Source: Acidobacteriaceae bacterium (lineage in GTDB: Bacteria; Acidobacteriota; Terriglobia; Terriglobales; Acidobacteriaceae). From it: 42,790 bases of DNA. Below the pieces are notes generated by a model that did not search any database, was not told the DNA's origin, and saw only the letters and a program-made list of their open reading frames with translations. This document shows positions 22,811-31,947 of this stretch, piece after piece (position 1 is the first letter of the stretch; each line of letters opens with the position of its first letter). Location: NCBI GenBank assembly GCA_003132325.1, contig PKXK01000116.1:35552-78341 (forward strand). Reading direction: 5' to 3'. Made by a program: the position numbers and the translations under genes.

Positions 22811-23919
22811 TGTTCAGACGAATATTTGCGCAAGCCCGTAAAGAATTGACCCAGATCTTGCGTGACCGGCTGGCGCTGGTCCTGGCGCTTGTGTTGCCGC
22901 TCTTTCTCATCCTGCTCTTGAGCAACGCGCTCTCGTTGACCGTCAAAGATATGCCGCTTGCGGTGCAGGACTTCGATAGCTCGGCGGCCTCACGGTCTTA
23001 TATCGATGCGTTTCGTGCTTCCATCACGTTCCGAGTGGTTCCCTTGGCCTCGAACATGCAACCGGAGCAGGTCCTGCGAACTGGCGCTGCGAGAGGCGTC
23101 TTGATCATCCCGGAGCATTTTGGGCGCGATCTTGCCCGCGGCAATGTGTCCGATGTCCAACTCCTGATCGACGCCGGCGATGCGAACACCGCAAAGCAGA
23201 TGAACGGTTACGCCGGCCAGATTACGCGTGCGTATCAGTTGCGGATTGCGGGTGGCTCCGCCACGGCGTTGGTTACACCGCAGATTCGACTGTGGTTCAA
23301 TCCCGGCCGGGACTCGAAGAAATTCTACGCACCAGGCATCTTTGTGCTCGGCCTCTCGATGTTTCCACCGCTCCTGGCCTCCTTAGCGATGGCCAAGGAA
23401 GGCGAACAAAAGACCATACTCCAGGTCTATGTTTCGAGCATCTCTGTCCACGAGTTCCTCCTCGGCAAGATCCTTGCGTTCACAATCATCGCGATGTTCG
23501 AGTGGGTGTTGTCGCTCACGTTGTTGCTCACAGTGTTCGGGCTCCACCTTACCGGCGACCCGACCGTATTCATCGTTGCTACTGTGCTGTATGCCATTTG
23601 CGTGGCCTCGTTCGGGACATGGGTCGGCTCCGCTATCCCAAGTCAAGCGGCAGCAATTCAAGTTGTCTCGCTGGGCGGATTTTTGCTTGTTTTCCTGCTG
23701 TCAGGACTCATCTATCCGCTGCGAAATATACCCGGCGGCCTGCGCTGGGTCTCAAGTCTCGTGTGGGGCAGCTACTACATCAAGATCGTTCGTGACGCGC
23801 TGTTGCAGGGGGGTGGATGGCCCGCCATGTGGTTCAACGTGCTCATGATCGCAGTCATTGGGGGCGTCTTCTATCTACTTTGCTGGCGAACGATGCGAAA
23901 GATGCAGGTGAACGCATGA
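22810..23919 (+). CDS. ABC-2 type permease (first subunit)
   Basis: The 369-aa membrane protein has one N-terminal helix (LALVLALVLPLFLILLLSNAL), a large extracytoplasmic domain of about 130 residues (MPLAVQDFDSSAASRSYIDAFRAS to IRLWFNPGRDSKKFYAPG), and five C-terminal helices (MFPPLLASLAMAKEGE, then FTIIAMFEWVLSLTLLLTVFGL and others). This is the ABC-2 layout of YhhJ/YbhS-like drug exporters. The AKEGEQKTI segment corresponds to the conserved coupling helix (usually KERE.GT). Start and stop both overlap neighbouring genes, giving tight translational coupling. Confidence 0.9.
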   Translation: MFRRIFAQARKELTQILRDRLALVLALVLPLFLILLLSNALSLTVKDMPLAVQDFDSSAASRSYIDAFRASITFRVVPLASNMQPEQVLRTGAARGVLIIPEHFGRDLARGNVSDVQLLIDAGDANTAKQMNGYAGQITRAYQLRIAGGSATALVTPQIRLWFNPGRDSKKFYAPGIFVLGLSMFPPLLASLAMAKEGEQKTILQVYVSSISVHEFLLGKILAFTIIAMFEWVLSLTLLLTVFGLHLTGDPTVFIVATVLYAICVASFGTWVGSAIPSQAAAIQVVSLGGFLLVFLLSGLIYPLRNIPGGLRWVSSLVWGSYYIKIVRDALLQGGGWPAMWFNVLMIAVIGGVFYLLCWRTMRKMQVNA

Positions 23920-25085
23920 ACTCCGAACTGCCGGTCATCGGTTTCTGGAAACGGCTTCGCGTCCTGATCCAGAAAGAGTTTCGTCAGATCCGCCGCGACA
24001 AGCGCCTTGCGATTTCGCTCGTCGTGCCGCCTACTTTGCAGATCCTTCTTTTCGGGTTCGCACTGAATTCGAACGTAACGGCCCTGCGCCTTGGCATTCA
24101 GGACGACAGCAAAACGCCTGAAAGCCGCGAACTCATTGCAACGCTTACCGAGAGCAAAAGCTTCACTTTCCAGAATTACTACTTCGACGGCAACACCATC
24201 AGCGCGGCGATCGATCGTGGCCAACTCGATGCCGCTGTTGTCATCCCCTATGACTTTGCGCGCGATATCAATCGCGAGCGGCCAACCAACATACAGTTGA
24301 TCCTCAACGCGGTTGACACCAACACCGCTTCGATCGGCCAGGGGTACGCGGAAGGCGTCGTGGCGGACTATAACGCGACACTCGCCTCAAAGGGCCTGCA
24401 CGCCAGGGTCAACACGGTGCCTGTGCAGCGCAGCCGCAAGGGCACGGTCAATCTGATCCCCGCGTTTCTGTACAATCCAGGCCTCATCAGCAATTGGTTC
24501 ATCGTCACCGGGACGCTCGGAACATTGCTGATCCTGAACGGGTCTCTCGTCGCGTCCACCGCCATGATCAAGGAACGCGAAGCCGGCACGGTCGAACAGC
24601 TTCTTATGACGCCCGCTGGTACCACCGAGATCATCGTTGCCAAGATTGCGCCGATCTTCGCGCTCCTCACGGTCGTCATCTTTCTGGCGACCGGACTGAT
24701 CCGTTTTGTCTTCAACGTGCCGATGCGAGGCAGTTTTCTGCTTGTGTTCGGAGGGGCGGTCTTGTGCCTGCTGTGCGGTATCGGCATAGGAACTTTCATT
24801 GCCACCTTCACCCGTTCCGCACAGCAAGCGCAACTGCTCAGCTTCTTTGTCAACCCGCCGCTGGCTTCGCTCTCCGGCGCGCTGTCTCCGGTTGAGGCCA
24901 TGCCCTCGTGGCTTCAGCCGATCACCTGGCTTAACCCGATTCGCCACTTCGGGATTATCACCCGTGGAGTCATGTTGAAGGGGAGCACGTTCGCAGAACT
25001 ATGGCAATACTTCGCCGCCCTGATCGCCTTTGCCGTCGTTTTGGTGGGATTCAGTGTTTGGAGATTCCGTAAGCAGCTTGGCTGA
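23916..25085 (+). CDS. ABC-2 type permease (second subunit)
   Basis: The start lies in ATGA overlapping the previous stop, giving 389 residues; the ORF track begins about 100 nt too early. Topology matches the first permease: helix LAISLVVPPTLQILLFGFAL, extracytoplasmic domain (LRLGIQDDSKTPESRELIATL to AFLYNPGLISNWFI), coupling helix IKEREAGTVEQLLMTPAGTTEIIVAKI, then four more helices. It should form a heterodimer with the preceding subunit under the double ATPase. The TolC-like gene follows 22 nt later. Confidence 0.9.
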   Translation: MNSELPVIGFWKRLRVLIQKEFRQIRRDKRLAISLVVPPTLQILLFGFALNSNVTALRLGIQDDSKTPESRELIATLTESKSFTFQNYYFDGNTISAAIDRGQLDAAVVIPYDFARDINRERPTNIQLILNAVDTNTASIGQGYAEGVVADYNATLASKGLHARVNTVPVQRSRKGTVNLIPAFLYNPGLISNWFIVTGTLGTLLILNGSLVASTAMIKEREAGTVEQLLMTPAGTTEIIVAKIAPIFALLTVVIFLATGLIRFVFNVPMRGSFLLVFGGAVLCLLCGIGIGTFIATFTRSAQQAQLLSFFVNPPLASLSGALSPVEAMPSWLQPITWLNPIRHFGIITRGVMLKGSTFAELWQYFAALIAFAVVLVGFSVWRFRKQLG

Positions 25086-25107
25086 CGCGGACTGGGAGAA
25101 ACGACAA

Positions 25108-26619
25108 ATGACGATGAATACGAAATACGCTGCATTTCTTCTCTGCGGATTGTCATTGACCATAGCATCCGCACAGCAAAGCTCGACGGGCGGTGGCACG
25201 CAAGCCAACCAGGTGCCTCTATCGGGCCGCGCGGGTCAAAACGGGTCCGTCACCGCGCAGCAATCCGCCGTACCGGGTACCACACAGAGCGTAGACACCT
25301 TGAACTCGACCGTGTCAGTCCAGGGCCCCTACGCGCAGAGCGTTCTAAGCAATCAGCCGGTTACTGGGCCCCTTACCATGCGGGAAGCTATACAGCGCGG
25401 CCTCGAATACAATCTGGGCGCGACTGGCCAGATGAACGGCATCATTCAGGCGCATGGGCAGATGAGGGTTGCCAGGAGTTCGCTCTTGCCGAACCTGAGC
25501 GGGTCGCTGCGGGAGGTTCTTCAGAAGTCGAGCCTTGCAGCACAGGGGCTCAGGGTTGCCTTCATTCCGCAGGTTGTAGGTCCCTACAACTATTTTGATT
25601 TGCGCGCAGCGCTGACTCAGAATGTCGTGGACTTAACAGCAATGAACAACTACCGTTCCGCGCAAGAGAACCTGAAAGCGGCACAGATGGCCGCGAAAGA
25701 TGCACGGGATCTCGTTGTCCTCGCGGTAGGTGGCGCTTATCTCCAGGTGCTTTCAGCAGAGGCGCGAGTGGCCTCTGCAAAGGCTCAGGCCGAAACTTCA
25801 AAAGCCGTGTATGAGCAGACGCGCCAACGCCGTGAGGCTGGTCTCAATGCGCAGATCGACGTCAACCGCAATCTGGTGGAATATCAAACGCAGCAACAGC
25901 GGCTCACAACGCTCCAGAACGATCTGGCAAAGCAGAAGATCAACCTGGCCAGAATCATAGGGCTCGACCCGAATATCGACCTCGTGTTAGCAGACAAGGT
26001 TCCCTACGCCCCGGCGCCCATCCTGATTTATGAAGATGCAGTCAGAACCGCTTTGGCCACGCGGGCGGATCTGAAAGCCGCGGACTCAGCCGCGCGCGCC
26101 GCGCAACGAGCACACTCCGCTGCCTTGGCAGAGCGCCTACCGTCGCTTTCGGTTTCAGCAGACTATGGCTCCATTGGAGTCAATCCTTCGCAAGGCTCGG
26201 GAACCTACAACGTGACGGGAACTCTTCGTATTCCACTTTGGCAGGGCGGCAAAGTGGAGGGAGACATTGAGCAATCCAAGGCTGCCCTCAACCAACGGCG
26301 CGCGGAGTTGAGTGAGATCGAAGGACGCATCAAGACTGACGTGAAAAGCGCCTTTCTCGATTTGGAGGCCGCGACCAGCCAGTTGCAGGTGGCAGAAAGC
26401 AACCGCAAAGTTTCGAATGAGAATCTGGATCTCACGCGGCAGCGCCTGGAGGCGGGAATTGCGGACTCGGTGGAAGTGACGCAAGCGCAGGAAACTGTAG
26501 CCAACGCCGAACTCGATTCCATCACCAGTCTTCTTGCATTCAACCTTGCAAAGCTCAGCCTTGCGCGAGCCTTAGGAGATTCTGAAAACAAGGTATCGCA
26601 ATACCTCGGGCTTCCTTAG
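25108..26619 (+). CDS. TolC-family outer membrane efflux channel
   Basis: The 503-aa protein begins with a signal peptide (MNTKYAAFLLCGLSLTIASAQQ); GGAGAA precedes the ATG at 25108. A linker of about 70 residues, Gln/Ser/Gly-rich, leads to LTMREAIQRGLEYNLGATGQ, the usual start of a TolC repeat. The second repeat begins near EDAVRTALATRADLKAADSAARAAQ. Coiled-coil stretches are rich in Ala and Gln. The long N-terminal linker and the LREAI-type motif resemble acidobacterial TolC homologues. It completes the tripartite pump of the operon. Confidence 0.9.
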   Translation: MTMNTKYAAFLLCGLSLTIASAQQSSTGGGTQANQVPLSGRAGQNGSVTAQQSAVPGTTQSVDTLNSTVSVQGPYAQSVLSNQPVTGPLTMREAIQRGLEYNLGATGQMNGIIQAHGQMRVARSSLLPNLSGSLREVLQKSSLAAQGLRVAFIPQVVGPYNYFDLRAALTQNVVDLTAMNNYRSAQENLKAAQMAAKDARDLVVLAVGGAYLQVLSAEARVASAKAQAETSKAVYEQTRQRREAGLNAQIDVNRNLVEYQTQQQRLTTLQNDLAKQKINLARIIGLDPNIDLVLADKVPYAPAPILIYEDAVRTALATRADLKAADSAARAAQRAHSAALAERLPSLSVSADYGSIGVNPSQGSGTYNVTGTLRIPLWQGGKVEGDIEQSKAALNQRRAELSEIEGRIKTDVKSAFLDLEAATSQLQVAESNRKVSNENLDLTRQRLEAGIADSVEVTQAQETVANAELDSITSLLAFNLAKLSLARALGDSENKVSQYLGLP

Positions 26620-26655
26620 CCTTGGCGCGAATGAACGGCGGCTTCAGGCGGTGAA

Positions 26656-26736
26656 ATGAACGGTTTTGTCCTGCGCGCGACCTACCTCGTTATGCCACTA
26701 GCTTTGCTCCTTACGCGGCAAGGTTGTGGTGAGTAA
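26656..26736 (+). CDS. Possible very short ORF with truncated lipoprotein-like signal
   Basis: MNGFVLRATYLVMPLALLLTRQGCGE ends at a TAA. It looks like a signal sequence followed at once by a stop, with no good ribosome binding site. It may be the relic of a lipoprotein gene between tolC and the DoxX-like gene, or chance. Confidence 0.2.
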   Translation: MNGFVLRATYLVMPLALLLTRQGCGE

Positions 26737-26769
26737 ACACATTCTGATCGATGGAGAGGAGAAACAATT

Positions 26770-27132
26770 GTGAACTACGAACTGGGTGGATGGATTGTAT
26801 CGGCCCTTTCGGTGCTGCCAGTTGTGGCTAGTGGGGTAATGATGATATTGGGCAACCCCCGGATGGTCAACAACATGGAGCGCGTGGGTTTCTCTAGGGA
26901 CAGGTTGTTGAAGTTGGGAATCGTCAAGTTGGTGATAGTCCTGCTGTATCTAGTTCCGCAGACTTCATTCTTCGGGGCAATCCTGGTTACTGGTTGGATG
27001 GGCGGGGCTATCGCCGCTCATGTTCGAATCAGGGATCACTTTGTTGTGCAAGCCCTGATCCCGACTATGGCCTGGATAGGTTTTGGCCTAAGGCACCATG
27101 AGGATATGGCCAGGTTAATCGGCCTGCAATGA
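26770..27132 (+). CDS. DoxX-like small membrane protein
   Basis: The 120-aa protein starts at a GTG behind GGAGAGGAG. Four hydrophobic segments are visible: GWIVSALSVLPVVASGVMMIL, KLGIVKLVIVLLYLVPQTSFFGAILVTGWMGGAIAAHV (two helices) and HFVVQALIPTMAWIGFGLRH. The motif GATLVTGWMGGAIAAH-like (here GAILVTGWMGGAIAAHVR) is typical of DoxX-like inner membrane proteins. It overlaps the next gene by ATGA if that gene starts at 27129. It follows the efflux operon by 150 nt and may be co-regulated. A link to redox or membrane stress is plausible only by family. Confidence 0.8.
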   Translation: MNYELGGWIVSALSVLPVVASGVMMILGNPRMVNNMERVGFSRDRLLKLGIVKLVIVLLYLVPQTSFFGAILVTGWMGGAIAAHVRIRDHFVVQALIPTMAWIGFGLRHHEDMARLIGLQ

Positions 27133-27158
27133 CTAACTCGAAGCGGGAAGAGGCACAG

Positions 27159-27578
27159 ATGTTAATGAAATCAATACTGGTCGGATTTGTGTTTGCAACT
27201 ACAGTGAGCGTCGCTCAGAGAGCAACGCCCAGTATCCCTGCTGGGGTGTGGCAGAACAAGGAGGAAGGTTTTGTAGTTAGGGTTGAGTCATGCGGCGGCG
27301 GATTTTGCGGAGTTGCGGTCGGTGCTCCAAAGAACGGGAAGCATAAACCCGAAGAGATTTGTGGAAAGACTCTGCTCAAAGACTTCTTGTGGAATGGGAA
27401 TTCCCACAAATGGGTCGGCCACATGCAGCCACCGGACATGGATAGGGCGCTCAACAGCGAAGTTGAAACCGACGGCATGACATACATGAAAGTACACGCC
27501 CACATACTCATGATGTCAAAGACGCTGAACTTTCAGCCCTACACGGGGCGGTTGGGGGATCACTGTGAGCTCGAATAG
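27159..27578 (+). CDS. Small exported protein, DUF2147-like
   Basis: The 139-aa protein from the ATG at 27159 (GAAGAGG upstream) has a signal peptide, MLMKSILVGFVFATTVSVAQ. The track start at 27129 would add ten polar residues before it, although it overlaps the DoxX-like stop. The mature part (AGVWQNKEEGFVVRVESCGGGFCGVAVGAP, later DFLWNGNSHKWVGHMQPPDMDRALNSEVE) has the G.W....G...R...CG..LCG.V pattern of the DUF2147 family. Members are periplasmic and of unknown role. Four cysteines may form disulfides. Confidence 0.75.
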   Translation: MLMKSILVGFVFATTVSVAQRATPSIPAGVWQNKEEGFVVRVESCGGGFCGVAVGAPKNGKHKPEEICGKTLLKDFLWNGNSHKWVGHMQPPDMDRALNSEVETDGMTYMKVHAHILMMSKTLNFQPYTGRLGDHCELE

Positions 27579-27718
27579 CCGACAGCGCCTAACGCGCTTG
27601 TTGAAGAGTAGTTTTCGTCAATTCACTTTCAGCCGTCAAAACGACTGCAAGATCCTGTTTTTCGCAGAAAGATTTTGACTGCTGGCGCTGACCTTACCAA
27701 ATCGGTTATTCGAGGTGC

Positions 27719-28255
27719 TTAGCTGGCTTGAGCCCTAACGCCCTTGGTGAGGGTGAGCAGCTCATCAACGGACCACTGGTCATAGGCATCAGTGCCGTAC
27801 TTCACCGCGTTCATCCGTCCGGAGGACGAGATCAAGAAGTCGGCCGGGAGGCCCAATGGGCCACCGGAAGGCCGCAGGCCAAAATGCCCTTGCGCCATTC
27901 CGCGCATGCCGGCCACCAGGGCCTTCAGGCTCATGAAGCGGAATGAAGTTTCGACCCCAAATTCTCTATAAAAACCCTTCTTGGGATCGCCCACCATCAA
28001 AAAGGGGATGTCCTTCTGATATGAGCGGATCGATGCCGGCGAGGAATGAAACACGATTATTTCCTCGATGCCCGCCGCTTCGATCTCTCGTGCGCGCATC
28101 CTGAATTCGGCGATGTGCGTGTTGCAGATCGGACAATCAACAAAGCGCCGGAATTGTAGGTGGATGAGGCGCTCTAGATTGGGAAGATGTATGGCCTCCC
28201 CGGTGACGGCTTTCATTTCCGTCGTCGGCAACATGTCTCCCGGCTTGAATTTCAT
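27719..28255 (-). CDS. Peroxiredoxin-like (AhpC/TSA-type) protein
   Basis: The 178-aa protein starts MKFKPGDMLPTTEMKAVTGEAIHLP, the usual N-terminal strand and loop of a thioredoxin fold. FRRFVDCPICNTHIAEFRMRAREIEAAGIEEIIVFHSS carries a C-x-x-C (about 41-44) at the position of the peroxidatic cysteine. SPASIRSYQKDIPFLMVGDPKKGFYREFGVE is typical of the peroxiredoxin-like AhpC/TSA subgroup. There is no signal peptide. It is the last gene of the right-hand minus-strand cassette, separated from the NodT-like gene by an SDR remnant. It may remove peroxides produced by uncoupled monooxygenase turnover. Confidence 0.83.
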   Translation of the reverse strand: MKFKPGDMLPTTEMKAVTGEAIHLPNLERLIHLQFRRFVDCPICNTHIAEFRMRAREIEAAGIEEIIVFHSSPASIRSYQKDIPFLMVGDPKKGFYREFGVETSFRFMSLKALVAGMRGMAQGHFGLRPSGGPLGLPADFLISSSGRMNAVKYGTDAYDQWSVDELLTLTKGVRAQAS

Positions 28256-28274
28256 GCGGACTTCCCTGTCGCTT

Positions 28275-28355
28275 CCCCAATCCAGCTAGACTCTTGGCAA
28301 TACCGGCGCTGATCCCTTTGGAACCACCGGTGACAACTGCAAGCTTGGTACTCAT
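28275..28355 (-). pseudogene. Truncated short-chain dehydrogenase/reductase gene (5' end only)
   Basis: The frame reads MSTKLAVVTGGSKGISAGIAKSLAGLG and then loses similarity. The TGGSKGIxxxIAKSLA motif is the NAD(P)-binding start of an SDR enzyme, normally about 250 residues. The third glycine of the motif is Ser here. It lies 19 nt after the NodT-like stop and joins directly onto the peroxiredoxin-like gene, so a deletion has removed the rest of the SDR. Confidence 0.75.
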
Positions 28356-28374
28356 GGTGTCCCCAAAAAGGGGT

Positions 28375-29847
28375 CTATTGTGTGCCTCTCTGGTTCCACC
28401 AGCCGCCACCGAGCGCACTAAACAGCGCGGCCGTGTCGGCGAGACGAGCCGCCTGAGCTTGGGCAAGATCGAAGCGTGTCTGCTGGTATTGGCGCCTGGC
28501 ATCCAGCAAGGTCAGATTGCTTGCCCCTCCCAGGTTATTTTGCTGCTTTGTTATCTTCCATGCAGCCTTGGCCTGTGTATTTGCTGCAGCGCACGCTTCA
28601 AGTGTTCGTGCGTCGGCCTCCAGTGCCTTCAGGGTATCGGCCACGTTCTGAAAGGCCTGGAGCACGGTCTGCCGATAGTTGGCAGCCGCCTGGTCATATG
28701 CGGCTTTGGCGGCGCGACGCTTTGCCTTCAACTCACCACCATGAAAGAGCGGTTGTGTCACTGATCCGGCAAGAGACCATACTATCGAGTGACTGTTGAA
28801 TAACTCGTGGGCTTCAGTTGTCTCCGGCCCATATGCCGCTGAAATTTTGAATTGCGGGAATAGGTTGGCGGTTGCAACGCCAATTTCGGCGCTGGCTTCG
28901 TGCAGCTTCGCTTCAGCAGCACGGATGTCAGGACGCTGGCGCACCAGCGACGAAGGAAGACTCACCGGCAATTTACGCGGCAGGGTGAAGTCTGCCAGTT
29001 GGAATTTTGGCAAGTTACTTTCGCTAGGTAACTTTCCCGCATAGACGGCAAGCTGGTTGCGTGCCTGCTCCAACCCTTTTTCAATCGGAGGCAGCGTCTC
29101 TTTCGTCTGCTCAAACTGCTTTCGCTCTGCAATAACATCCGCTCGCGCTGTTCCTCCCAGCGCCAGTTGCTTCTCCATTATTGATAACTGCTTACCCTGC
29201 GCATCGATCATCCCGCGTGTCGCCTCCAACTGGCCTCGCAACGCGGCTTCCTTGAATGCCGTCGTCGTTAGGTTGGAGACGAGTGCAAGGTGGGCAGCTT
29301 TGAGCTCGTAAGACTGATACTCGACTTCCGCTGCCGATCCTTCGATTGCACGCCGTGTACCGCCGAACAGGTCGAGATTATACGAAATGTTGACTGAGGC
29401 ATTGTAGAGGTTAAAGATACTCGGCGGAATGGCAAGCGCTTGGCCGAACCCAGCGGCCGAAAACTTCTCGCGGGTGTCGGAGGCATTGAGATCAATTTGC
29501 GGGAAGACCGCGCCATCCTGCGCTTTCGAATTCTCACGCGCCTGGCGCAGCGTGGCTTCGGCGGCGGCAACCCCGGGACTTTTAGCCAGCGCCTGCTGAA
29601 CCAGTCCGTTCAGTGCCTCGCAATGGAATAGCTTCCACCAATCGGCGGGCAGATCCTGCCCCGTAACAAAAATCTGCTCTTCGCCTTCCGCGGAGTTTGC
29701 GCCCTTTGTTTTGGCCGGTAACGGACTGGCCGTATAGTGGTCGGTCACAGGCGCGGCCGGTCTCAGGAAATCAGGTCCCACAGTACACCCGCCAAGGAGG
29801 ACGGCAAGAAGGGGCGGCATAAGCCGGGCCGTTATTCTCATTTGCAT
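28375..29847 (-). CDS. NodT-family outer membrane efflux lipoprotein
   Basis: The product is about 490 residues from the ATG at 29847; the track starts too early, inside the permease gene. MRITARLMPPLLAVLLGGCTVGPDFLRPAAPV is a lipoprotein signal with lipobox LLGGC and the TVGPDF..P motif of the NodT/OprM family. The two TolC repeats are long Ala/Gln coiled coils (AKSPGVAAAEATLRQAREN, later RQRPDIRAAEAKLHEASAEIGVATANLFPQFKISA). The segment RPDIRAAEA..L..A.A.IGVA.A..FP is diagnostic. It lies 4 nt after the permease stop and completes the right-hand pump. Confidence 0.9.
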   Translation of the reverse strand: MQMRITARLMPPLLAVLLGGCTVGPDFLRPAAPVTDHYTASPLPAKTKGANSAEGEEQIFVTGQDLPADWWKLFHCEALNGLVQQALAKSPGVAAAEATLRQARENSKAQDGAVFPQIDLNASDTREKFSAAGFGQALAIPPSIFNLYNASVNISYNLDLFGGTRRAIEGSAAEVEYQSYELKAAHLALVSNLTTTAFKEAALRGQLEATRGMIDAQGKQLSIMEKQLALGGTARADVIAERKQFEQTKETLPPIEKGLEQARNQLAVYAGKLPSESNLPKFQLADFTLPRKLPVSLPSSLVRQRPDIRAAEAKLHEASAEIGVATANLFPQFKISAAYGPETTEAHELFNSHSIVWSLAGSVTQPLFHGGELKAKRRAAKAAYDQAAANYRQTVLQAFQNVADTLKALEADARTLEACAAANTQAKAAWKITKQQNNLGGASNLTLLDARRQYQQTRFDLAQAQAARLADTAALFSALGGGWWNQRGTQ

Positions 29848-29851
29848 GGCG

Positions 29852-31018
29852 TCAATCCAGCGTCTTTCGGTAAAAAGTGATGCCAATCGTGAGCACCACC
29901 ACATTGAAAACCAATAGCGGCCAGATATTCGGCCATAGTTCCGTCCAGCCGCTGCCCTTAAGCATGATGCCGCGCACCACGCGCGTGAAGTAAGTAAGGG
30001 GAACCACGCCGCCGATAGTTTGCGCCCACACAGGCATACCCTTGAAGGGGAATAGGAAACCAGAAAGGAGGAGGGATGGCAATATCGTGAACATACTCAT
30101 CTGCATCGCCTGCATTTGATTGCGTGCAAAAGAAGACAAGGTAATACCGAGAGCAAGATTTCCGGCAATGAACAGCAGGATCATAATGAACAATAGGGTA
30201 AGGCTGCCAAGGAACGGTATGTGAAACAAGAAACGGGTGGCAACAATGATAATGGTGGACTGAATAAGCCCGATAAAAATATAAGGAACCAATTTGCCGC
30301 TGATGACTTCAAAGGGTCTTACCGGCATCGCCAGCAGATTTTCCATGGTGCCACGCTCGCGCTCGCGGGTGATGGCGACCGCCGTCATCATGACGAGCGT
30401 CATGGTTAGGATGAGTCCCATCAGGCCAGGAATAATGTTGTATGTTGTGATGCCTTCGGGATTATAAAGTTTGTGCAGCACGACACCGTAGGAAGTCGAA
30501 TTGCCGCCAGAAAGCACCTGCGCCGTGCCGGGTAAATCCCTCTGTATCACGGAACCGGCCAACGCTTCCACCGCTGCTGCCGCGTTGCCGATCGCCGTGG
30601 GATCGGTGGCGTCCGCTTCTACTAACAGATCGGGATGTTCGCCGCGCAGAATCTTGCGGGTGAAATCCACCGGGATAGTGATGACGAATTGCACCGTACC
30701 TGTGGTGAGGGCTTCTTTCGCACTGGGTTCGTCCCATGCCTTATCCACGAACGTGAAATATTCTGTGTTCTTCATCGCCGCAATAAAACTGCGGGTAAAG
30801 ATACTCTGGTCAGCATAAACAATAGCGGTAGGCAGGTGCTTGGGATCGGTGTTGATGGCAAATCCGAATAAGAACATCTGAATGAGGGGAATGCCCACAA
30901 TCATGCCGAGTGTAGGCCGGTCGCGCTTGAGCTGAATAAACTCCTTCCGCGCGATTGCAAACCAGCGGGAGAGAGAGAATCCTTGAGAGGAATCTTTGGT
31001 ATCTGCATGTGCCTTCAT
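29852..31018 (-). CDS. ABC-2 type permease
   Basis: The 388-aa protein has helix TLGMIVGIPLIQMFLFGFAI, a large extracytoplasmic domain (LPTAIVYADQSIFTRSFIAAM to VVLHKLYNPEGITTYNIIPG), the coupling helix TRERERGTMENLLAMPVRPFEVISGKL, and four further helices. It is of the same type as the second permease of the left-hand cassette, but here a single permease gene is present, so a homodimer is expected. Its start overlaps the ATPase stop by 4 nt. Confidence 0.9.
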   Translation of the reverse strand: MKAHADTKDSSQGFSLSRWFAIARKEFIQLKRDRPTLGMIVGIPLIQMFLFGFAINTDPKHLPTAIVYADQSIFTRSFIAAMKNTEYFTFVDKAWDEPSAKEALTTGTVQFVITIPVDFTRKILRGEHPDLLVEADATDPTAIGNAAAAVEALAGSVIQRDLPGTAQVLSGGNSTSYGVVLHKLYNPEGITTYNIIPGLMGLILTMTLVMMTAVAITRERERGTMENLLAMPVRPFEVISGKLVPYIFIGLIQSTIIIVATRFLFHIPFLGSLTLLFIMILLFIAGNLALGITLSSFARNQMQAMQMSMFTILPSLLLSGFLFPFKGMPVWAQTIGGVVPLTYFTRVVRGIMLKGSGWTELWPNIWPLLVFNVVVLTIGITFYRKTLD

Positions 31019-31947
31019 GCAGTTCCTTTTTCGCCCGGTGCACCCTTGGTGCTCACCAGATGGATAAATACATCATCCAAGCTGGTATCGATCGGCTGTA
31101 CCTTGTACTTGGCATCGATAGCCGACAGGGTCTTTTTCAGCGCCTCTTCATCTTCACCGCTCACATGCAATGCGTCGCCGAAAGTAATGGTCTGATCGAC
31201 GCCTGGTTTGCCCTTCAGTTCCTGCGCTAATGCGGGCAGATCACCGCCGTGAACGGCGAACGTGCTGATATGCTGGCTTGCGATGACTTCCTTGGCGGAG
31301 CCCTGCGCGATGAGCTGGCCATTGAAAATATAGGCCAGCTTGTTGCAGCGCTCGGCTTCGTCCATGTAGTGCGTGCTGACTAATACGGAAATGCCCGTTG
31401 CCGCCAACTGTTGCAGTTCTTCCCAGAAATCCCGCCGCGCCTTGGGGTCAACACCCGCCGTCGGTTCATCAAGCAGTAATACTTGTGGTTTGTGCAACAT
31501 GCAGGCAGCAAGAGCCATGCGCTGCTTCCAGCCACCCGATAACGCGCCGGCCAACTGTGATTCGCGATCCTGAAGGCCAAGTTGTTTCAGGGTTTGATCA
31601 ACACATTGCTTCCGGTCAGGCATCTCGTACATGCGGGCGACGAAATCGAGATTTTCACGGATAGTCAGATCTTCCCACATGGAAAAACGCTGGGTCATGT
31701 ATCCTACACGCCGCTTGATCTCTTCGCTTTTCGTGATGATGTCATAGCCGAGGCATGTACCCTCACCGGAATCGGGCGTAAGCAGCCCACACATCATACG
31801 GATTGAGGTAGTCTTGCCGCTGCCGTTCGGCCCCAGGAACCCGAAAATTTCGCCGCGCGCGACCTGCAAGGACACATCGCGCACGACATGCTTATCGCCG
31901 AAATGCTTATTTAAGCCGCGAACGTCGATGGCAAGGCTATCGTTCAT
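31015..31947 (-). CDS. ABC transporter ATPase (single domain)
   Basis: The 310-aa ATPase shows Walker A GPNGSGKTT (about 36-44), Q-loop YMTQRFS, signature LSGGWKQRM, Walker B VLLLDEPTAGVDP and the switch His in STHYMDE. The last 80 residues (HGGDLPALAQELKGKPGVDQ to SLDDVFIHLVSTKG) are the regulatory tail seen in drug-exporter ATPases. It overlaps both neighbours, the HlyD-like gene by 11 nt and the permease by 4 nt. Confidence 0.92.
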   Translation of the reverse strand: MNDSLAIDVRGLNKHFGDKHVVRDVSLQVARGEIFGFLGPNGSGKTTSIRMMCGLLTPDSGEGTCLGYDIITKSEEIKRRVGYMTQRFSMWEDLTIRENLDFVARMYEMPDRKQCVDQTLKQLGLQDRESQLAGALSGGWKQRMALAACMLHKPQVLLLDEPTAGVDPKARRDFWEELQQLAATGISVLVSTHYMDEAERCNKLAYIFNGQLIAQGSAKEVIASQHISTFAVHGGDLPALAQELKGKPGVDQTITFGDALHVSGEDEEALKKTLSAIDAKYKVQPIDTSLDDVFIHLVSTKGAPGEKGTA

